The position numbers and the translations under genes were made by a program. A DNA stretch of 64,000 nucleotides, from the NCBI RefSeq assembly GCF_900101265.1, contig NZ_FMZS01000004.1, positions 62,001 through 126,000 on the forward strand, given 5' to 3'. Of the stretch, positions 55,618 through 64,000 are shown piece after piece (position 1 is the first letter of the stretch; each line of letters begins with the position of its first letter). Source of the DNA: Massilia sp. PDC64 (GTDB lineage: Bacteria > Pseudomonadota > Gammaproteobacteria > Burkholderiales > Burkholderiaceae_D). The notes beneath the pieces were generated by a model, which did not search any database, was not told where the DNA came from, and saw only the letters and a program-made list of their open reading frames with translations.

Positions 55618-56415
55618 TTACTCCACGACGAACACGCGCGTCTGCGGATCGCGCCCGCGGACGAAGTTCACGACGGCGTCCGTCGTGACGGTGTCGATCT
55701 GCCCGGCCATGCGCCGGTTGAACGGATGGTCGTCGAACGCGACGTTGGCGCGGAACATACGGGCGCCCAGGCGCGCGACGGCCGGGACCTCGACCGTCGG
55801 CACGCGGTAGCCCTGGTTCTTCAGCCATGCCTGGGCTTCGGCGCGGGTCTCGACGGCGCCCGCCGGCGCGCTGGCGGCGGCCAGCGTCTCCAGCACCCAC
55901 TGGTTCGAATTCTGGTAGCGGGTCGAGTACACGTAGGACAGCATGTTGTAGTGCGGTTCGTGCAGACGGCGCGCCGTGCGGCCCGCGACCAGGGTGGCCA
56001 CGCGCGCCTGCACGTCGGGCGCGGGAATCACGACCTGGGCCCGGTAGCGGTACAGGTCCGTCAGGAAGAAGTTGCCGACGCCTTCCACGAACAGGTCCGA
56101 GTCCGCCGTCCCGCACGCATTCAGTTCGTGCACGACGGTCCAGCGGCCCGCCGCATGGTCGCGCACGACGATCCCCATGTGGGAATACGCGACGCCGTAC
56201 TTGCTGAGGTCCTGGCCGGCGCGCGCGATGAGCGCGACGCTGGCGCCGCTCGCGTCGAGGGCGGCGAACGTGCGCTGGGCGAGATCCAGCGAACGGCGCA
56301 CTTCGTCCACGCTCAGGGGCTCGTCGCGGCAGGGCTGGCCCGCATGCGCGGGAAGGGCCGCCGCGAGCATCAGCGCGCAGGCCACGCGCGCGAGGCGGTC
56401 ACGATGCGCGCGCAT
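55618..56415 (-). CDS. DUF2145 family exported protein
   Basis: 265 residues; signal peptide ending LPAHAGQ. It matches the DUF2145 family: SHMGIVVRDH, WTVVHELNACGT, FFLTDLYRYRAQVVIP and HYNMLSYVYSTRYQNSNQWVLETLA. These resemble the layout of NlpC/P60-like or YiiX-type cysteine hydrolases (conserved Cys, His, Asn), but catalysis has not been assigned as far as I know. It overlaps the upstream gene by 17 bp, so the two are coexpressed. Confidence 0.85.
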   Translation of the reverse strand: MRAHRDRLARVACALMLAAALPAHAGQPCRDEPLSVDEVRRSLDLAQRTFAALDASGASVALIARAGQDLSKYGVAYSHMGIVVRDHAAGRWTVVHELNACGTADSDLFVEGVGNFFLTDLYRYRAQVVIPAPDVQARVATLVAGRTARRLHEPHYNMLSYVYSTRYQNSNQWVLETLAAASAPAGAVETRAEAQAWLKNQGYRVPTVEVPAVARLGARMFRANVAFDDHPFNRRMAGQIDTVTTDAVVNFVRGRDPQTRVFVVE

Positions 56416-56794
56416 GGTGCAGCAACGCCTGGCCGATTTCGTTCGGGATGAAGGCGATCACCTTGCCCGACAGGACCAGCGCATGGCCGGCCGACATGGC
56501 GACCACCTGCAGCACGGTCCCGGCGCCGATCGACAGCCCGCGGGCCGCCGCACCGGACAGCCGGACCGTGGCGCGGCTGGCCTGGCCCGCGCCTTCCAGC
56601 ACGACCTCGATGCCGTCGCCGACCGTCTCGACGCTCGCCACCACCACGCTGCCCGCGACGCCCACGACGGCAATCGATCCGAGGGCGACGCTTCCCACCA
56701 GTTCGCTGGCGGCCTGGGAAGGGGTGGATGCGTCGGCGGCATGGGCACTTGCACAGGCCAGGCCAAACAGGGTTGCAAGCATTAGGCGTTTCAT
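56399..56794 (-). CDS. Small exported protein of unknown function upstream of DUF2145
   Basis: 131 residues. Signal peptide MKRLMLATLFGLACASAHA is followed by a Val/Gly/Ala-rich region with one or two amphipathic or hydrophobic stretches (VGSVALGSIAVVGVAGSVVVASVE, GAGTVLQVVAMSAGHALVLSG). No family is recognised. A GGAGGAACC-type ribosome site lies before the ATG. It is paired with DUF2145 by a 17-bp overlap, so it is likely a partner of that protein. Confidence 0.75.
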   Translation of the reverse strand: MKRLMLATLFGLACASAHAADASTPSQAASELVGSVALGSIAVVGVAGSVVVASVETVGDGIEVVLEGAGQASRATVRLSGAAARGLSIGAGTVLQVVAMSAGHALVLSGKVIAFIPNEIGQALLHHARAS

Positions 56795-57043
56795 GGTTCC
56801 TCCGTGATCGAGATGGTGCCATCTTGCCCGGCGATGGGGGCCGGGCCAAGGCCGCGTCGCGCGAGGTGCACGCCGCGCGCCGTGCGGTATCGGAATGTGC
56901 TACCCGACGGCGGCGTCCACCGGTGGAAATGCCGAATCTACGCGCGGGCGCGCGTACCGTGCACGGGTGCTCGGCCGAACGGATTTAATATGCGCAATCT
57001 GATGACCATGTCGGTCGCCATTGGCACGGGAGGGAGCGTAAAC

Positions 57044-57718
57044 ATGATCGATTCCAGCGACATCAACCAGACGAGGCGCGACCTGCTGATCGGCGGCGCG
57101 CTGTCGGCCACGGCCGCGGCACTGCCGCCGATGGCGACCGCGCAGGGGCCGGAATCCGGCCAGGCACCCGCCGTCACGACGCCGGCGCCCGTCACCGCAA
57201 AGGTGGGACTGCGCGTCAACGGCCAGCGCTACGAACTGGACATGGACACGCGCACCACGCTGCTCGACATGCTGCGCGAGCACCTGCGCCTGACGGGCAC
57301 CAAGAAGGGCTGCGACCAGGGCCAGTGCGGCGCCTGCACGGTCATCGTGGACGGCCGCCGCATCAATTCCTGCCTCAGCCTCGCCGTCATGCACGAAGGC
57401 GCGGACGTGACGACCATCGAAGGCCTCGGCACGCCGGACAAGTTGCATCCGCTGCAGGCGGCGTTCGTGAAGCACGACGGTTACCAGTGCGGCTACTGCA
57501 CGCCGGGCCAGATCTGCTCGGCCGTGGCGGCGCTGGACGAGATCCGGCGCGGCATTCCGAGCCACGTCAGCGCGGACCTGAACGCGAAACCGCTGCTGTC
57601 GCCGGCCGAGCTGCGCGAACGCATGAGCGGCAACATTTGCCGCTGCGGCGCGTACTCGAACATCATCGATGCGATCACCGAAGTTGCCGGCATCGCCGGC
57701 ACGGGAGGTGCGGCATGA
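57044..57718 (+). CDS. paoA: Periplasmic aldehyde oxidoreductase, [2Fe-2S] subunit
   Basis: 224 residues. A Tat signal ([19 protein letters not shown]) shows export as a folded complex. A plant-type ferredoxin domain ([21 protein letters not shown]) is followed by a helical [2Fe-2S] domain ([10 protein letters not shown] ... NICRCGAY). It transfers electrons between the molybdenum centre and FAD in PaoABC, which oxidises aldehydes, including aromatic ones, in the periplasm. ATG 57044 is chosen for the GGGAGGGAG ribosome site and the intact twin-arginine motif; ATGs at 56990 and 57008 would place extra residues before it. It is divergent from the DUF2145 pair. The stop overlaps paoB (ATGA). 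Confidence 0.92.
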   Translation: MIDSSDINQTRRDLLIGGALSATAAALPPMATAQGPESGQAPAVTTPAPVTAKVGLRVNGQRYELDMDTRTTLLDMLREHLRLTGTKKGCDQGQCGACTVIVDGRRINSCLSLAVMHEGADVTTIEGLGTPDKLHPLQAAFVKHDGYQCGYCTPGQICSAVAALDEIRRGIPSHVSADLNAKPLLSPAELRERMSGNICRCGAYSNIIDAITEVAGIAGTGGAA

Positions 57719-58668
57719 AGGCATTCACTTACCAGCGCGCCCGCACCCCGGCGGAAGCGGCGGCCGCCGCCGCGCAGCATCCTGGCGCGCGCTTCATCGC
57801 GGGCGGCACGAACCTGCTGGACCTGATGAAGCTGGAGATCGAGACGCCGCCGCACCTCGTCGACGTCAACGGCCTGGGTCTCGACCGGATCGAACCTACG
57901 CAGGACGGCGGCCTGCGCGTGGGCGCCCTCGTGCGCAACACGGACCTCGCGGCCGACCCGCGCGTGCGGCGCGACTATGCCGTGCTGGCGCGCGCGCTGC
58001 TGGCGGGCGCGTCGGCGCAGCTGCGCAACAAGGCGACGACGGCGGGCAACCTGCTGCAGCGCACCCGCTGTCCGTACTTCTACGACACGAACATGGCCTG
58101 CAACAAGCGCAAGCCGGGGAGCGGCTGCTCCGCCATCGGGGGCTATACGCGCCAGCTCGCGATCGTGGGACACAGCGAGGCGTGCATCGCCACGCACCCG
58201 AGCGACATGGCCGTGGCGATGCAACTGCTGGACGCGGGTGTGGAGACGGTGCGTCCGGACGGTTCGGCGCGCACGATCCCCATCGCGGATTTCTATCGCC
58301 TGCCGGGCGCAACGCCGCACATCGAACACAATCTCGCGCCGGGCGAACTGATCACGGCGGTCACGTTGCCGAAGCCCCTGGGCGGCAAGCACTATTACCA
58401 CAAGGTGCGCGACCGGTCGTCGTATGCGTTCGCGCTCGTCTCCGTCGCCGCGGTCGTGCAGCCGGACGGCAGCGGCCGCGTGGCGCTGGGCGGCGTCGCG
58501 CACCGGCCGTGGCGCGTGCCGGCCGCGGAATCCGCCATGCCGCGCGGCGCACAGGCCGTGACCGACCAGCTGCTGGCCGGCGTGCGGGTCACGAACGACA
58601 ATGCATTCAAGGTCCCGCTGGTCCAGCGCACGCTCGCGTCCGTGCTGGCGGATGCACGGAAGGCATGA
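57715..58668 (+). CDS. paoB: Periplasmic aldehyde oxidoreductase, FAD subunit with [4Fe-4S] insert
   Basis: 317 residues. The FAD-binding domain of the CO-dehydrogenase medium-subunit family has [13 protein letters not shown] and [12 protein letters not shown]. The insert [20 protein letters not shown] carries the Cys that hold the extra [4Fe-4S] cluster known from E. coli PaoB, which separates this enzyme from ordinary xanthine dehydrogenases. The subunit has no signal of its own and is exported with PaoA. It overlaps paoA by 4 bp and is 10 bp before paoC. Confidence 0.92.
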   Translation: MKAFTYQRARTPAEAAAAAAQHPGARFIAGGTNLLDLMKLEIETPPHLVDVNGLGLDRIEPTQDGGLRVGALVRNTDLAADPRVRRDYAVLARALLAGASAQLRNKATTAGNLLQRTRCPYFYDTNMACNKRKPGSGCSAIGGYTRQLAIVGHSEACIATHPSDMAVAMQLLDAGVETVRPDGSARTIPIADFYRLPGATPHIEHNLAPGELITAVTLPKPLGGKHYYHKVRDRSSYAFALVSVAAVVQPDGSGRVALGGVAHRPWRVPAAESAMPRGAQAVTDQLLAGVRVTNDNAFKVPLVQRTLASVLADARKA

Positions 58669-58678
58669 GGAGGCAGCC

Positions 58679-60883
58679 ATGAAATTCACGACACCCGCCA
58701 CGACGAATCCCATCGACCGCCTGCAGGTCGTCGGCAAGCCGACCGACCGTATCGACGGCCCGTTCAAGACGACGGGCACGGCGCCGTACGCGTACGAACA
58801 GCACAAGGTGGCGCCGAACGCCGCCTATGGCTGGGTGGTCGGCGCCGGCATCGCCAAGGGCACCATCAAGCGCATCGATGCGCGCGCCGCGCGGGCCGCG
58901 CCGGGCGTGCTCGCCGTGATCACGCACGAGAACGCCGGCAAGCTGGGCAAAGGCAAGTACAACACGGCGCACCTGCTGGGCGGACCGGAGATCGAGCATT
59001 ACCACCAGGCGGTGGCGCTCGTCGTCGCGGAGACGTTCGAGCAGGCGCGCGCGGCCGCGGCGCTGCTGCACGTCGAATACGCGCCGGTCAACGGCGTCTA
59101 CGACCTGGAAGCGGCGATGAACGCGGCCGGCCCGGCGAGCAAGGACAAGGCCAAGTCGACGACGAAGGTCGGCAACTTCGAATCCGCCTTCGCCGCCGCG
59201 CCCGTGAAGCTGGATGCGACCTACAAAACCCCCGACCAGACGCACGCGATGATGGAGCCCCACGCGTCGACGGCCGTGTGGCAGGGCGACACGCTGACCC
59301 TGTACACGGCGAACCAGATGATAAACTGGGGCAAGAAGGACATGGCGAAGACGCTCGGCATCCCCGAGGAAAACGTGCGCCTCGTGTCGCCCTACATCGG
59401 CGGCGGCTTCGGCGGCAAGCTGTTCCTCCGGTCGGAAGCGCTGCTCGCGGCGCTGGGCGCGAAGGCCGTCGGCCGGCCCGTGAAGGTCACGCTGCAGCGG
59501 GCCCTCATGATGAACAACACGACGCACCGGCCCGCGACGATCCAGCACATCCGCATCGGCGCCACGCGCGAAGGACGGATCACGGCGATCGCGCACGAGA
59601 GCTGGTCCGGCGACCTGCCGGACGGCGGGCCGGAGACGGCCGTGAACCAGACCCGGTTGCTGTACGCGGGGCCGAACCGGTTTACCCAGATGCGCCTCGC
59701 CGTCCTCGACCTGGCGGAAGGCAATGCGATGCGCGCGCCGGGCGAGGCGCCGGGCATGATGGCGCTGGAAATCGCGATGGACGAGCTGGCGGAAAAGCTC
59801 AGGATGGACCCCGTCATGCTGCGCATCGTGAACGACACGACGGTCGATCCGGAAAAGCCGGGCCGCAAGTTTTCGCAGCGGCGCTTCGTGGACACCTTGC
59901 GCATCGGCGCGGAGCGCTTCGGCTGGAACAAGCGCAATCCGAAGCCGGGCCAGGTGCGCGACGGCCGCTGGCTCGTCGGCTACGGCATGGCCTCCGCGTT
60001 CCGCAACAACCTCGTGATGAAGTCGGCCGCGCGCGTGCGCCTGGAGCGCGACGGTACCGTCACGGTCGAAACGGACATGACGGACATCGGCACCGGCACG
60101 TACACGATCATCGGCCAGACGGCGGCCGAGATGCTGGGCGTGCCGCTGGCGCGCGTGACGGTGCGCCTGGGCGATTCCGCGTATCCCGTATCGGCGGGTT
60201 CCGGCGGCCAGTGGGGCGGCAACAGCTCGACGGCCGGCGTGTACGCGGCCTGCGTCAAGCTGCGCGAGAACGTGGCGAAGAAGCTGGGGCTCGACCCCAC
60301 CCAGGCCGATTTCAGCGGCGGCATGGTGCGCGTCGGCGGCAAGGCGCTGCCGCTGGAACAGGCGTCGCGCGATGGGGACGTCATCGGCGAGGACACGATG
60401 GAATACGGAGACCTCGACAAGAAATACCAGCAATCGACGTTCGGCGCCCACTTCGTCGAAGTGGCGGTGGACGCGGCGACGGCGGAAGTGCGCGTGCGGC
60501 GCATGCTGGCCGTGTGCGCGGCGGGGCGCATCCTGAATCCGAAATCCGCGCGCAGCCAGGTGATCGGCGCGATGACGATGGGTGTCGGCGCCGCGCTGAT
60601 GGAAGACCTCGTCGTCGACAAGCGCGTCGGCTTCTTCGTCAACCACGACCTGGCCGGCTACGAGGTGCCCGTGCACGCCGACATCCCGCACCAGGACGTG
60701 ATCTTCCTCGACGAAACGGACCCCATTTCGTCGCCGATGAAGGCGAAGGGCGTGGGCGAACTGGGTATCTGCGGCGTGGCGGCGGCGGTGGCCAACGCCA
60801 TCTACAACGCGACCGGCGTGCGCGTGCGCGACTATCCCGTCACGCTCGACAAGCTGCTGCCCGGCATGCCCCGCTATGCGTGA
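58679..60883 (+). CDS. paoC: Periplasmic aldehyde oxidoreductase, molybdopterin-binding subunit
   Basis: 734-residue catalytic subunit of the xanthine-oxidase family: molybdopterin motifs GGGFGGK, RAPGEAPG and GSGGQWGGNSSTAG, and general-base E694 in KGVGELG (E692 in E. coli PaoC by recollection). It binds a molybdenum cytosine dinucleotide cofactor and oxidises aldehydes to acids. GAGGAGGC precedes the ATG. The operon as seen lacks a PaoD/XdhC-type maturation chaperone, which must be encoded elsewhere. It could detoxify furanic or aromatic aldehydes from plant material. Confidence 0.93.
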   Translation: MKFTTPATTNPIDRLQVVGKPTDRIDGPFKTTGTAPYAYEQHKVAPNAAYGWVVGAGIAKGTIKRIDARAARAAPGVLAVITHENAGKLGKGKYNTAHLLGGPEIEHYHQAVALVVAETFEQARAAAALLHVEYAPVNGVYDLEAAMNAAGPASKDKAKSTTKVGNFESAFAAAPVKLDATYKTPDQTHAMMEPHASTAVWQGDTLTLYTANQMINWGKKDMAKTLGIPEENVRLVSPYIGGGFGGKLFLRSEALLAALGAKAVGRPVKVTLQRALMMNNTTHRPATIQHIRIGATREGRITAIAHESWSGDLPDGGPETAVNQTRLLYAGPNRFTQMRLAVLDLAEGNAMRAPGEAPGMMALEIAMDELAEKLRMDPVMLRIVNDTTVDPEKPGRKFSQRRFVDTLRIGAERFGWNKRNPKPGQVRDGRWLVGYGMASAFRNNLVMKSAARVRLERDGTVTVETDMTDIGTGTYTIIGQTAAEMLGVPLARVTVRLGDSAYPVSAGSGGQWGGNSSTAGVYAACVKLRENVAKKLGLDPTQADFSGGMVRVGGKALPLEQASRDGDVIGEDTMEYGDLDKKYQQSTFGAHFVEVAVDAATAEVRVRRMLAVCAAGRILNPKSARSQVIGAMTMGVGAALMEDLVVDKRVGFFVNHDLAGYEVPVHADIPHQDVIFLDETDPISSPMKAKGVGELGICGVAAAVANAIYNATGVRVRDYPVTLDKLLPGMPRYA

Positions 60884-60917
60884 GTACCGGTAGAATGGCA
60901 TTTTTGACCGGGACACC

Positions 60918-63644
60918 ATGAACCATCCTGCCGGCGGCTTGCCCGCATCCGCCGTCGAGCGAGCCCTGTGCGAACGGGACTGGTCGGCGTCTCCCCTCGG
61001 TGCACCGGCAACGTGGCCGCCCGCGCTCGCGTACGCCGCCCGGTTCGTTCTCGACGCGCCGGTGCCCGCGTTTCTCGGCTGGGGCGACGCGCCGGGTCTG
61101 CTGTACAACGACGGTGCGATGCCGCTGCTGGGTGACCGTCATCCGGCGCTGCTGGGCGGCAGCCTCGCCGACTGGACCGAGGCGTGGTCCGAACTCCAGC
61201 CACACGTGGCGCGCGCGCTGGGGGGCGAATCGTTCCGCGTCGGCCGGCCTGCCTGCCCGCTGGGCGCAGGCGACGACGCGCCGGGCTGGCTGGAACTGGC
61301 GTTCGCGCCGCTGCGCGACCTGGACGGCACCGTGCGCGGTTTCACGTGCATCGTGTCCGGGACCGGCGTGCTGCGGCCCGTCGACGCGGAATTCCGCGCG
61401 ATCGCCGACGCGATGCCGCACATGGTGTGGTCCGCGCTGCCCGACGGCTACCACGATTTCTACAACCAGCGCTGGTATGAATTCACCGGGATGCGCGAGG
61501 GCGAGACGGACGGCGAGCGCTGGAACGCCATGTTCCACGCCGACGACCGGGAGCGGGCGTGGGACGCCTGGCACCACTCGCTGGAAACGGGCACCCTGTA
61601 CGAGATCGAATACCGCCTGCGCCATCGCAGCGGGGAATACCGCTGGGTGCTGGGCCGCGCGCAGCCCGTGCGCGACGCGCAGGGACGCATCGCGCGCTGG
61701 ATGGGCACCTGCACGGACATCCACCAGCAGAAGCGCAACGAGGAAGCCCTGCAGGATGCGCGCATGCGGCTGTCGGCCGCGCTGGTGGCGGCCGACATCG
61801 GCACGTGGACGTACGATCTCGTGCACGACCGCGTGTATGCCGACCGCAACCTGGCCGGCATCTATGGCGTGGACGAGGCGACGGCGGCGGGCGGTCCGCT
61901 GTCCGCCTACCTGGCGGCCATCCACCCGGACGACGTGGCGCATACCCGGCGCTGCATTGACGACGCCGTCGCGACGGGCAACGGCTTCGAGTGCACTTAC
62001 CGCGTGCGGCACCCGGACGGCTCCTGGCGCGACGTGCTCGCACGCGGCAAGGTGACGGCCGATGCCGAAGGCCGTCCCGCGTGGCTGCCGGGCGTCGTGC
62101 TCGACATCAGCCGCCAGAAGCGCGCCGAGGAAGCGCTGCGCGCGAGCGAGATGCGCTTTGCGCGCCTGGCCGAATCGAACGTCGTGGGCATCGTGCGTTA
62201 CCGCATGGACGGCAGCATCATCGATACGAACCAGGCCTTCCTCGACATGCTGGGCTATACGCGCGAGGACTTCGAACGCGATGGTCTTGCTTCGTGCATG
62301 GTGACGCCGCCGGAATGGGCGGATGCGACGGCGCGCGCGATGGCGCAGCTGCGCAGGACGGGGCGCATGGAAAACCTCGTCAAGGAATACTTCCGCAAGG
62401 ACGGCAGCCGGGTGAGCGTGCAGATCAGTGCCGTCACGCTGGACCAGCCGCCCACGGAAGGCCTGGCCGTGATGGTCGACGTCACGCCCATTCAGGAGGC
62501 CCAGCGCTCGCTGCGCGACGCCGACCGGCGCAAGGACGAGTTCCTCGCGATGCTGGCGCACGAGCTGCGCAATCCGCTCGCGCCGATCACGGCGGCCGCC
62601 GACTTCCTCAAGGTCGGCCGCCTGGACGAGGACCGCGTGCGCCAGGTGACGACGATCATCGGCCGCCAGGCGCGCCACATGACGGGGCTGATCGACGACC
62701 TGCTCGACGTCTCGCGCGTCACGCGCGGCCTGATCACGCTGGAGCGCGCGCCCGTGCCGCTGGCGGGCATCATCGCGGAAGCCGTCGAACAGGTGCGACC
62801 GCAGGTCAGGGCGAAGGCGCACCACCTGGAGCTGCACCTGCCGTCCGACGACGCGCAGGTGGAAGGGGACCGCAAGCGCCTCGTGCAGGTGTTCGCGAAC
62901 ATCCTCGGCAACGCGGCGAAATACACGCCGGACGGCGGCCGCATCGACGTGCACGTGCGGCGCGATGGCGGCAACGTGGCCGTCGACGTGTGCGACAACG
63001 GCATCGGCATGACGCCGGACCTGGCGGCGCGCGCGTTCGACCTGTTCTCGCAGGCCGAGCGCAGCGCGGACCGCTCGCAGGGCGGCCTCGGCATCGGGCT
63101 CGCGCTCGTGAAGAGCCTCGTCGAGCTGCACGACGGCACCGTGTCCGCGCACAGCGACGGTCCCGGCCGGGGCAGCCGGTTCACCGTCGTGCTGCCGCGT
63201 CTCGCGAGCGACGGCGATGACGGGGACACGGAGCCGGTGGCGACGGGCGCCGCCGCGCCGCCCGAGGCGCTGGAAGTGCTGATCGTCGACGATAACGTGG
63301 ACGCGGCGCAGATCCTCGCCATGTACCTCGAGGCCGTGGGCCACCGGGCGACCGTGTGGCACAGCCCCGGCAAGGCACTCGCCTACGCGGCGCAGCGCCA
63401 GCCGGACGTGTGCGTGCTCGACATCGGCCTGCCGGAATTCGACGGCCACGAACTGGCGCGCCGCCTGCGCGCGCTGCCGGGCATGGCGGACGTGCCGCTG
63501 GTCGCCGTCAGCGGCTACGGCCAGGCGCACGACCGCGAGCGCGCGCTTGCCGCCGGTTTCGACCGCCACTTCGTCAAGCCCGTGATGGCGGCGGACATCC
63601 TGGACGTGCTGGACGGCGTGGCGGCCCGGCGCGCCGCGCGCTGA
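60918..63644 (+). CDS. Hybrid histidine kinase: multiple PAS - HisKA - HATPase - REC
   Basis: 908 residues, no TM helices. An N-terminal PAS-like segment (about 1-155), then three PAS/PAC units (about 160-280, 285-410, 415-530), HisKA with H548 in LAMLAHELRNPLAP, an HATPase domain (NILGNAAKYT, DNGIGM, GGLGIGLALV) and a C-terminal receiver with D835 in VLDIGLPEFDG. The layout is that of soluble multi-PAS hybrid kinases; the first segment (LCERDWSASPLG...WP) resembles those of other such kinases of soil bacteria. The input is unknown. It starts 34 bp after paoC; TAGAAT at 60891-60896 could be a -10. Its stop abuts the stop of the convergent MFS gene. Confidence 0.9.
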   Translation: MNHPAGGLPASAVERALCERDWSASPLGAPATWPPALAYAARFVLDAPVPAFLGWGDAPGLLYNDGAMPLLGDRHPALLGGSLADWTEAWSELQPHVARALGGESFRVGRPACPLGAGDDAPGWLELAFAPLRDLDGTVRGFTCIVSGTGVLRPVDAEFRAIADAMPHMVWSALPDGYHDFYNQRWYEFTGMREGETDGERWNAMFHADDRERAWDAWHHSLETGTLYEIEYRLRHRSGEYRWVLGRAQPVRDAQGRIARWMGTCTDIHQQKRNEEALQDARMRLSAALVAADIGTWTYDLVHDRVYADRNLAGIYGVDEATAAGGPLSAYLAAIHPDDVAHTRRCIDDAVATGNGFECTYRVRHPDGSWRDVLARGKVTADAEGRPAWLPGVVLDISRQKRAEEALRASEMRFARLAESNVVGIVRYRMDGSIIDTNQAFLDMLGYTREDFERDGLASCMVTPPEWADATARAMAQLRRTGRMENLVKEYFRKDGSRVSVQISAVTLDQPPTEGLAVMVDVTPIQEAQRSLRDADRRKDEFLAMLAHELRNPLAPITAAADFLKVGRLDEDRVRQVTTIIGRQARHMTGLIDDLLDVSRVTRGLITLERAPVPLAGIIAEAVEQVRPQVRAKAHHLELHLPSDDAQVEGDRKRLVQVFANILGNAAKYTPDGGRIDVHVRRDGGNVAVDVCDNGIGMTPDLAARAFDLFSQAERSADRSQGGLGIGLALVKSLVELHDGTVSAHSDGPGRGSRFTVVLPRLASDGDDGDTEPVATGAAAPPEALEVLIVDDNVDAAQILAMYLEAVGHRATVWHSPGKALAYAAQRQPDVCVLDIGLPEFDGHELARRLRALPGMADVPLVAVSGYGQAHDRERALAAGFDRHFVKPVMAADILDVLDGVAARRAAR

Positions 63645-64000
63645 TCACTTCGCGGCCGGCCGCGCGAAAAAGGCGTCGATCTCTTCCAGCGTCTTGCCGC
63701 GCGTCTCGGGCAGCAGGAAGGCCGCGGCGAGGAAGTACACGACCGTGCACGCCGCGCCGAAGAAGAAGATCGTGGAATAGCCGTGGCGGCCGACCGTCGG
63801 CAGGAACACGGCCGCGATCGACGTCGACACGAACTGGTTGACCAGCAGCGCGATGCTCATGCCGTTCGAGCGGATCCGCGTCGGCATCAGCTCGGACAGT
63901 GCCAGCCACACGCACACGCCCGGGCCCACGGCAAAGCTGGCGACGAACAGGCAGATCGCGAGTGCGACGAGCCAGCCGTGGCTCGTCGTCGGCAACGGGC
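63645..64000 (-). CDS. MFS sugar porter, C-terminal part (cut by window edge)
   Basis: At least 118 residues of the C-terminal end of a sugar-porter-type major facilitator, covering the last four TM helices or so. Diagnostic motifs are ELMPTRIRSNGMSIA after the tenth helix and the terminal PETRGKTLEEIDAFF. The gene starts beyond base 64000. It is likely a proton-driven sugar symporter of the inner membrane. Whether it carries xylose, galactose or another product of the island at the far end cannot be told from this part. Confidence 0.85.
   Translation of the reverse strand, partial: PLPTTSHGWLVALAICLFVASFAVGPGVCVWLALSELMPTRIRSNGMSIALLVNQFVSTSIAAVFLPTVGRHGYSTIFFFGAACTVVYFLAAAFLLPETRGKTLEEIDAFFARPAAK

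Noticed and set aside
1..64000. Mobile elements, CRISPR arrays, tRNA or rRNA genes
   Set aside because: No transposase or integrase coding, no regular direct repeats with spacers, and no tRNA or rRNA signatures were seen in the intergenic spaces, which are mostly short.

Overview
The window is GC-rich chromosomal DNA from an aerobic, plant-polysaccharide-degrading Gram-negative bacterium. The gene content fits Betaproteobacteria of the Oxalobacteraceae (Massilia / Duganella / Pseudoduganella type): large TonB-dependent receptors without SusD partners, a caa3-type oxidase, Tat-exported PaoABC and many cyclic-di-GMP proteins. The genus is an inference. I see no tRNA, rRNA, CRISPR array, prophage or insertion sequence.

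Region 1 (1-29.9 kb) is a saccharolytic island. It opens with the oxidative (Weimberg) D-xylose pathway: the end of a xylonolactonase (xylC), a D-xylonate dehydratase (xylD) that is Caulobacter-like along its whole length, and an alpha-ketoglutarate-semialdehyde dehydrogenase. Around and after these lie enzymes that together can dismantle fucosylated or galactosylated, acetylated xyloglucan and glucomannan. They are a GH2 beta-galactosidase, a GH74 xyloglucanase, a GH95 fucosidase, a GH35 beta-galactosidase, a GH31 alpha-xylosidase with a PA14 insert, a GH26 mannanase, a CE2 acetylesterase and a GH9 endoglucanase. Two paralogous TonB-dependent receptors complete the set. A 623-residue secreted protein of unknown family is divergent to the first receptor and sits directly upstream of GH74. 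It is the best candidate here for an undescribed activity. LacI-type operators link the locus: one 14-bp palindrome occurs, exactly or degenerately, at three places, and Caulobacter XylR-like boxes lie in the 580-bp divergent control region. No LacI regulator gene is in the window. A secreted alpha/beta hydrolase and a NodB-type deacetylase close the island.

Region 2 (30.0-35.5 kb) is a tightly coupled operon for a haem-copper oxidase: subunit II with fused cytochrome c, subunit I, subunit III, a small membrane protein, a CtaG-type assembly factor, a lipoprotein cytochrome c and a DUF1622 protein. Subunit I keeps all metal ligands and the cross-linked Tyr. It lacks both the D-channel Asp and the K-channel Lys of canonical aa3 oxidases.

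Region 3 (35.5-45.8 kb) holds a GNAT acetyltransferase, a TauD-type dioxygenase with a sulfonate-type ABC importer, a hybrid histidine kinase with duplicated PAS domains, a DUF5710 protein and an exported M20 amidohydrolase.

Region 4 (44.1-50.4 kb) is a cyclic-di-GMP cluster: a CHASE3-GAF-GGDEF cyclase diverging from a degenerate-GGDEF/GAF/degenerate-GGDEF/EAL phosphodiesterase, which is translationally coupled to a TPR-GGDEF cyclase.

Region 5 (50.4-56.8 kb) has an alpha-amino-acid ester hydrolase coupled to an AraC regulator, a divergent short-chain dehydrogenase, a degenerate HupE/UreJ-like membrane protein behind a small coupled gene, and a DUF2145 pair. Region 6 (57.0-64.0 kb) has the periplasmic aldehyde oxidoreductase genes paoABC, a second hybrid kinase, and the end of an MFS sugar transporter cut by the window edge.
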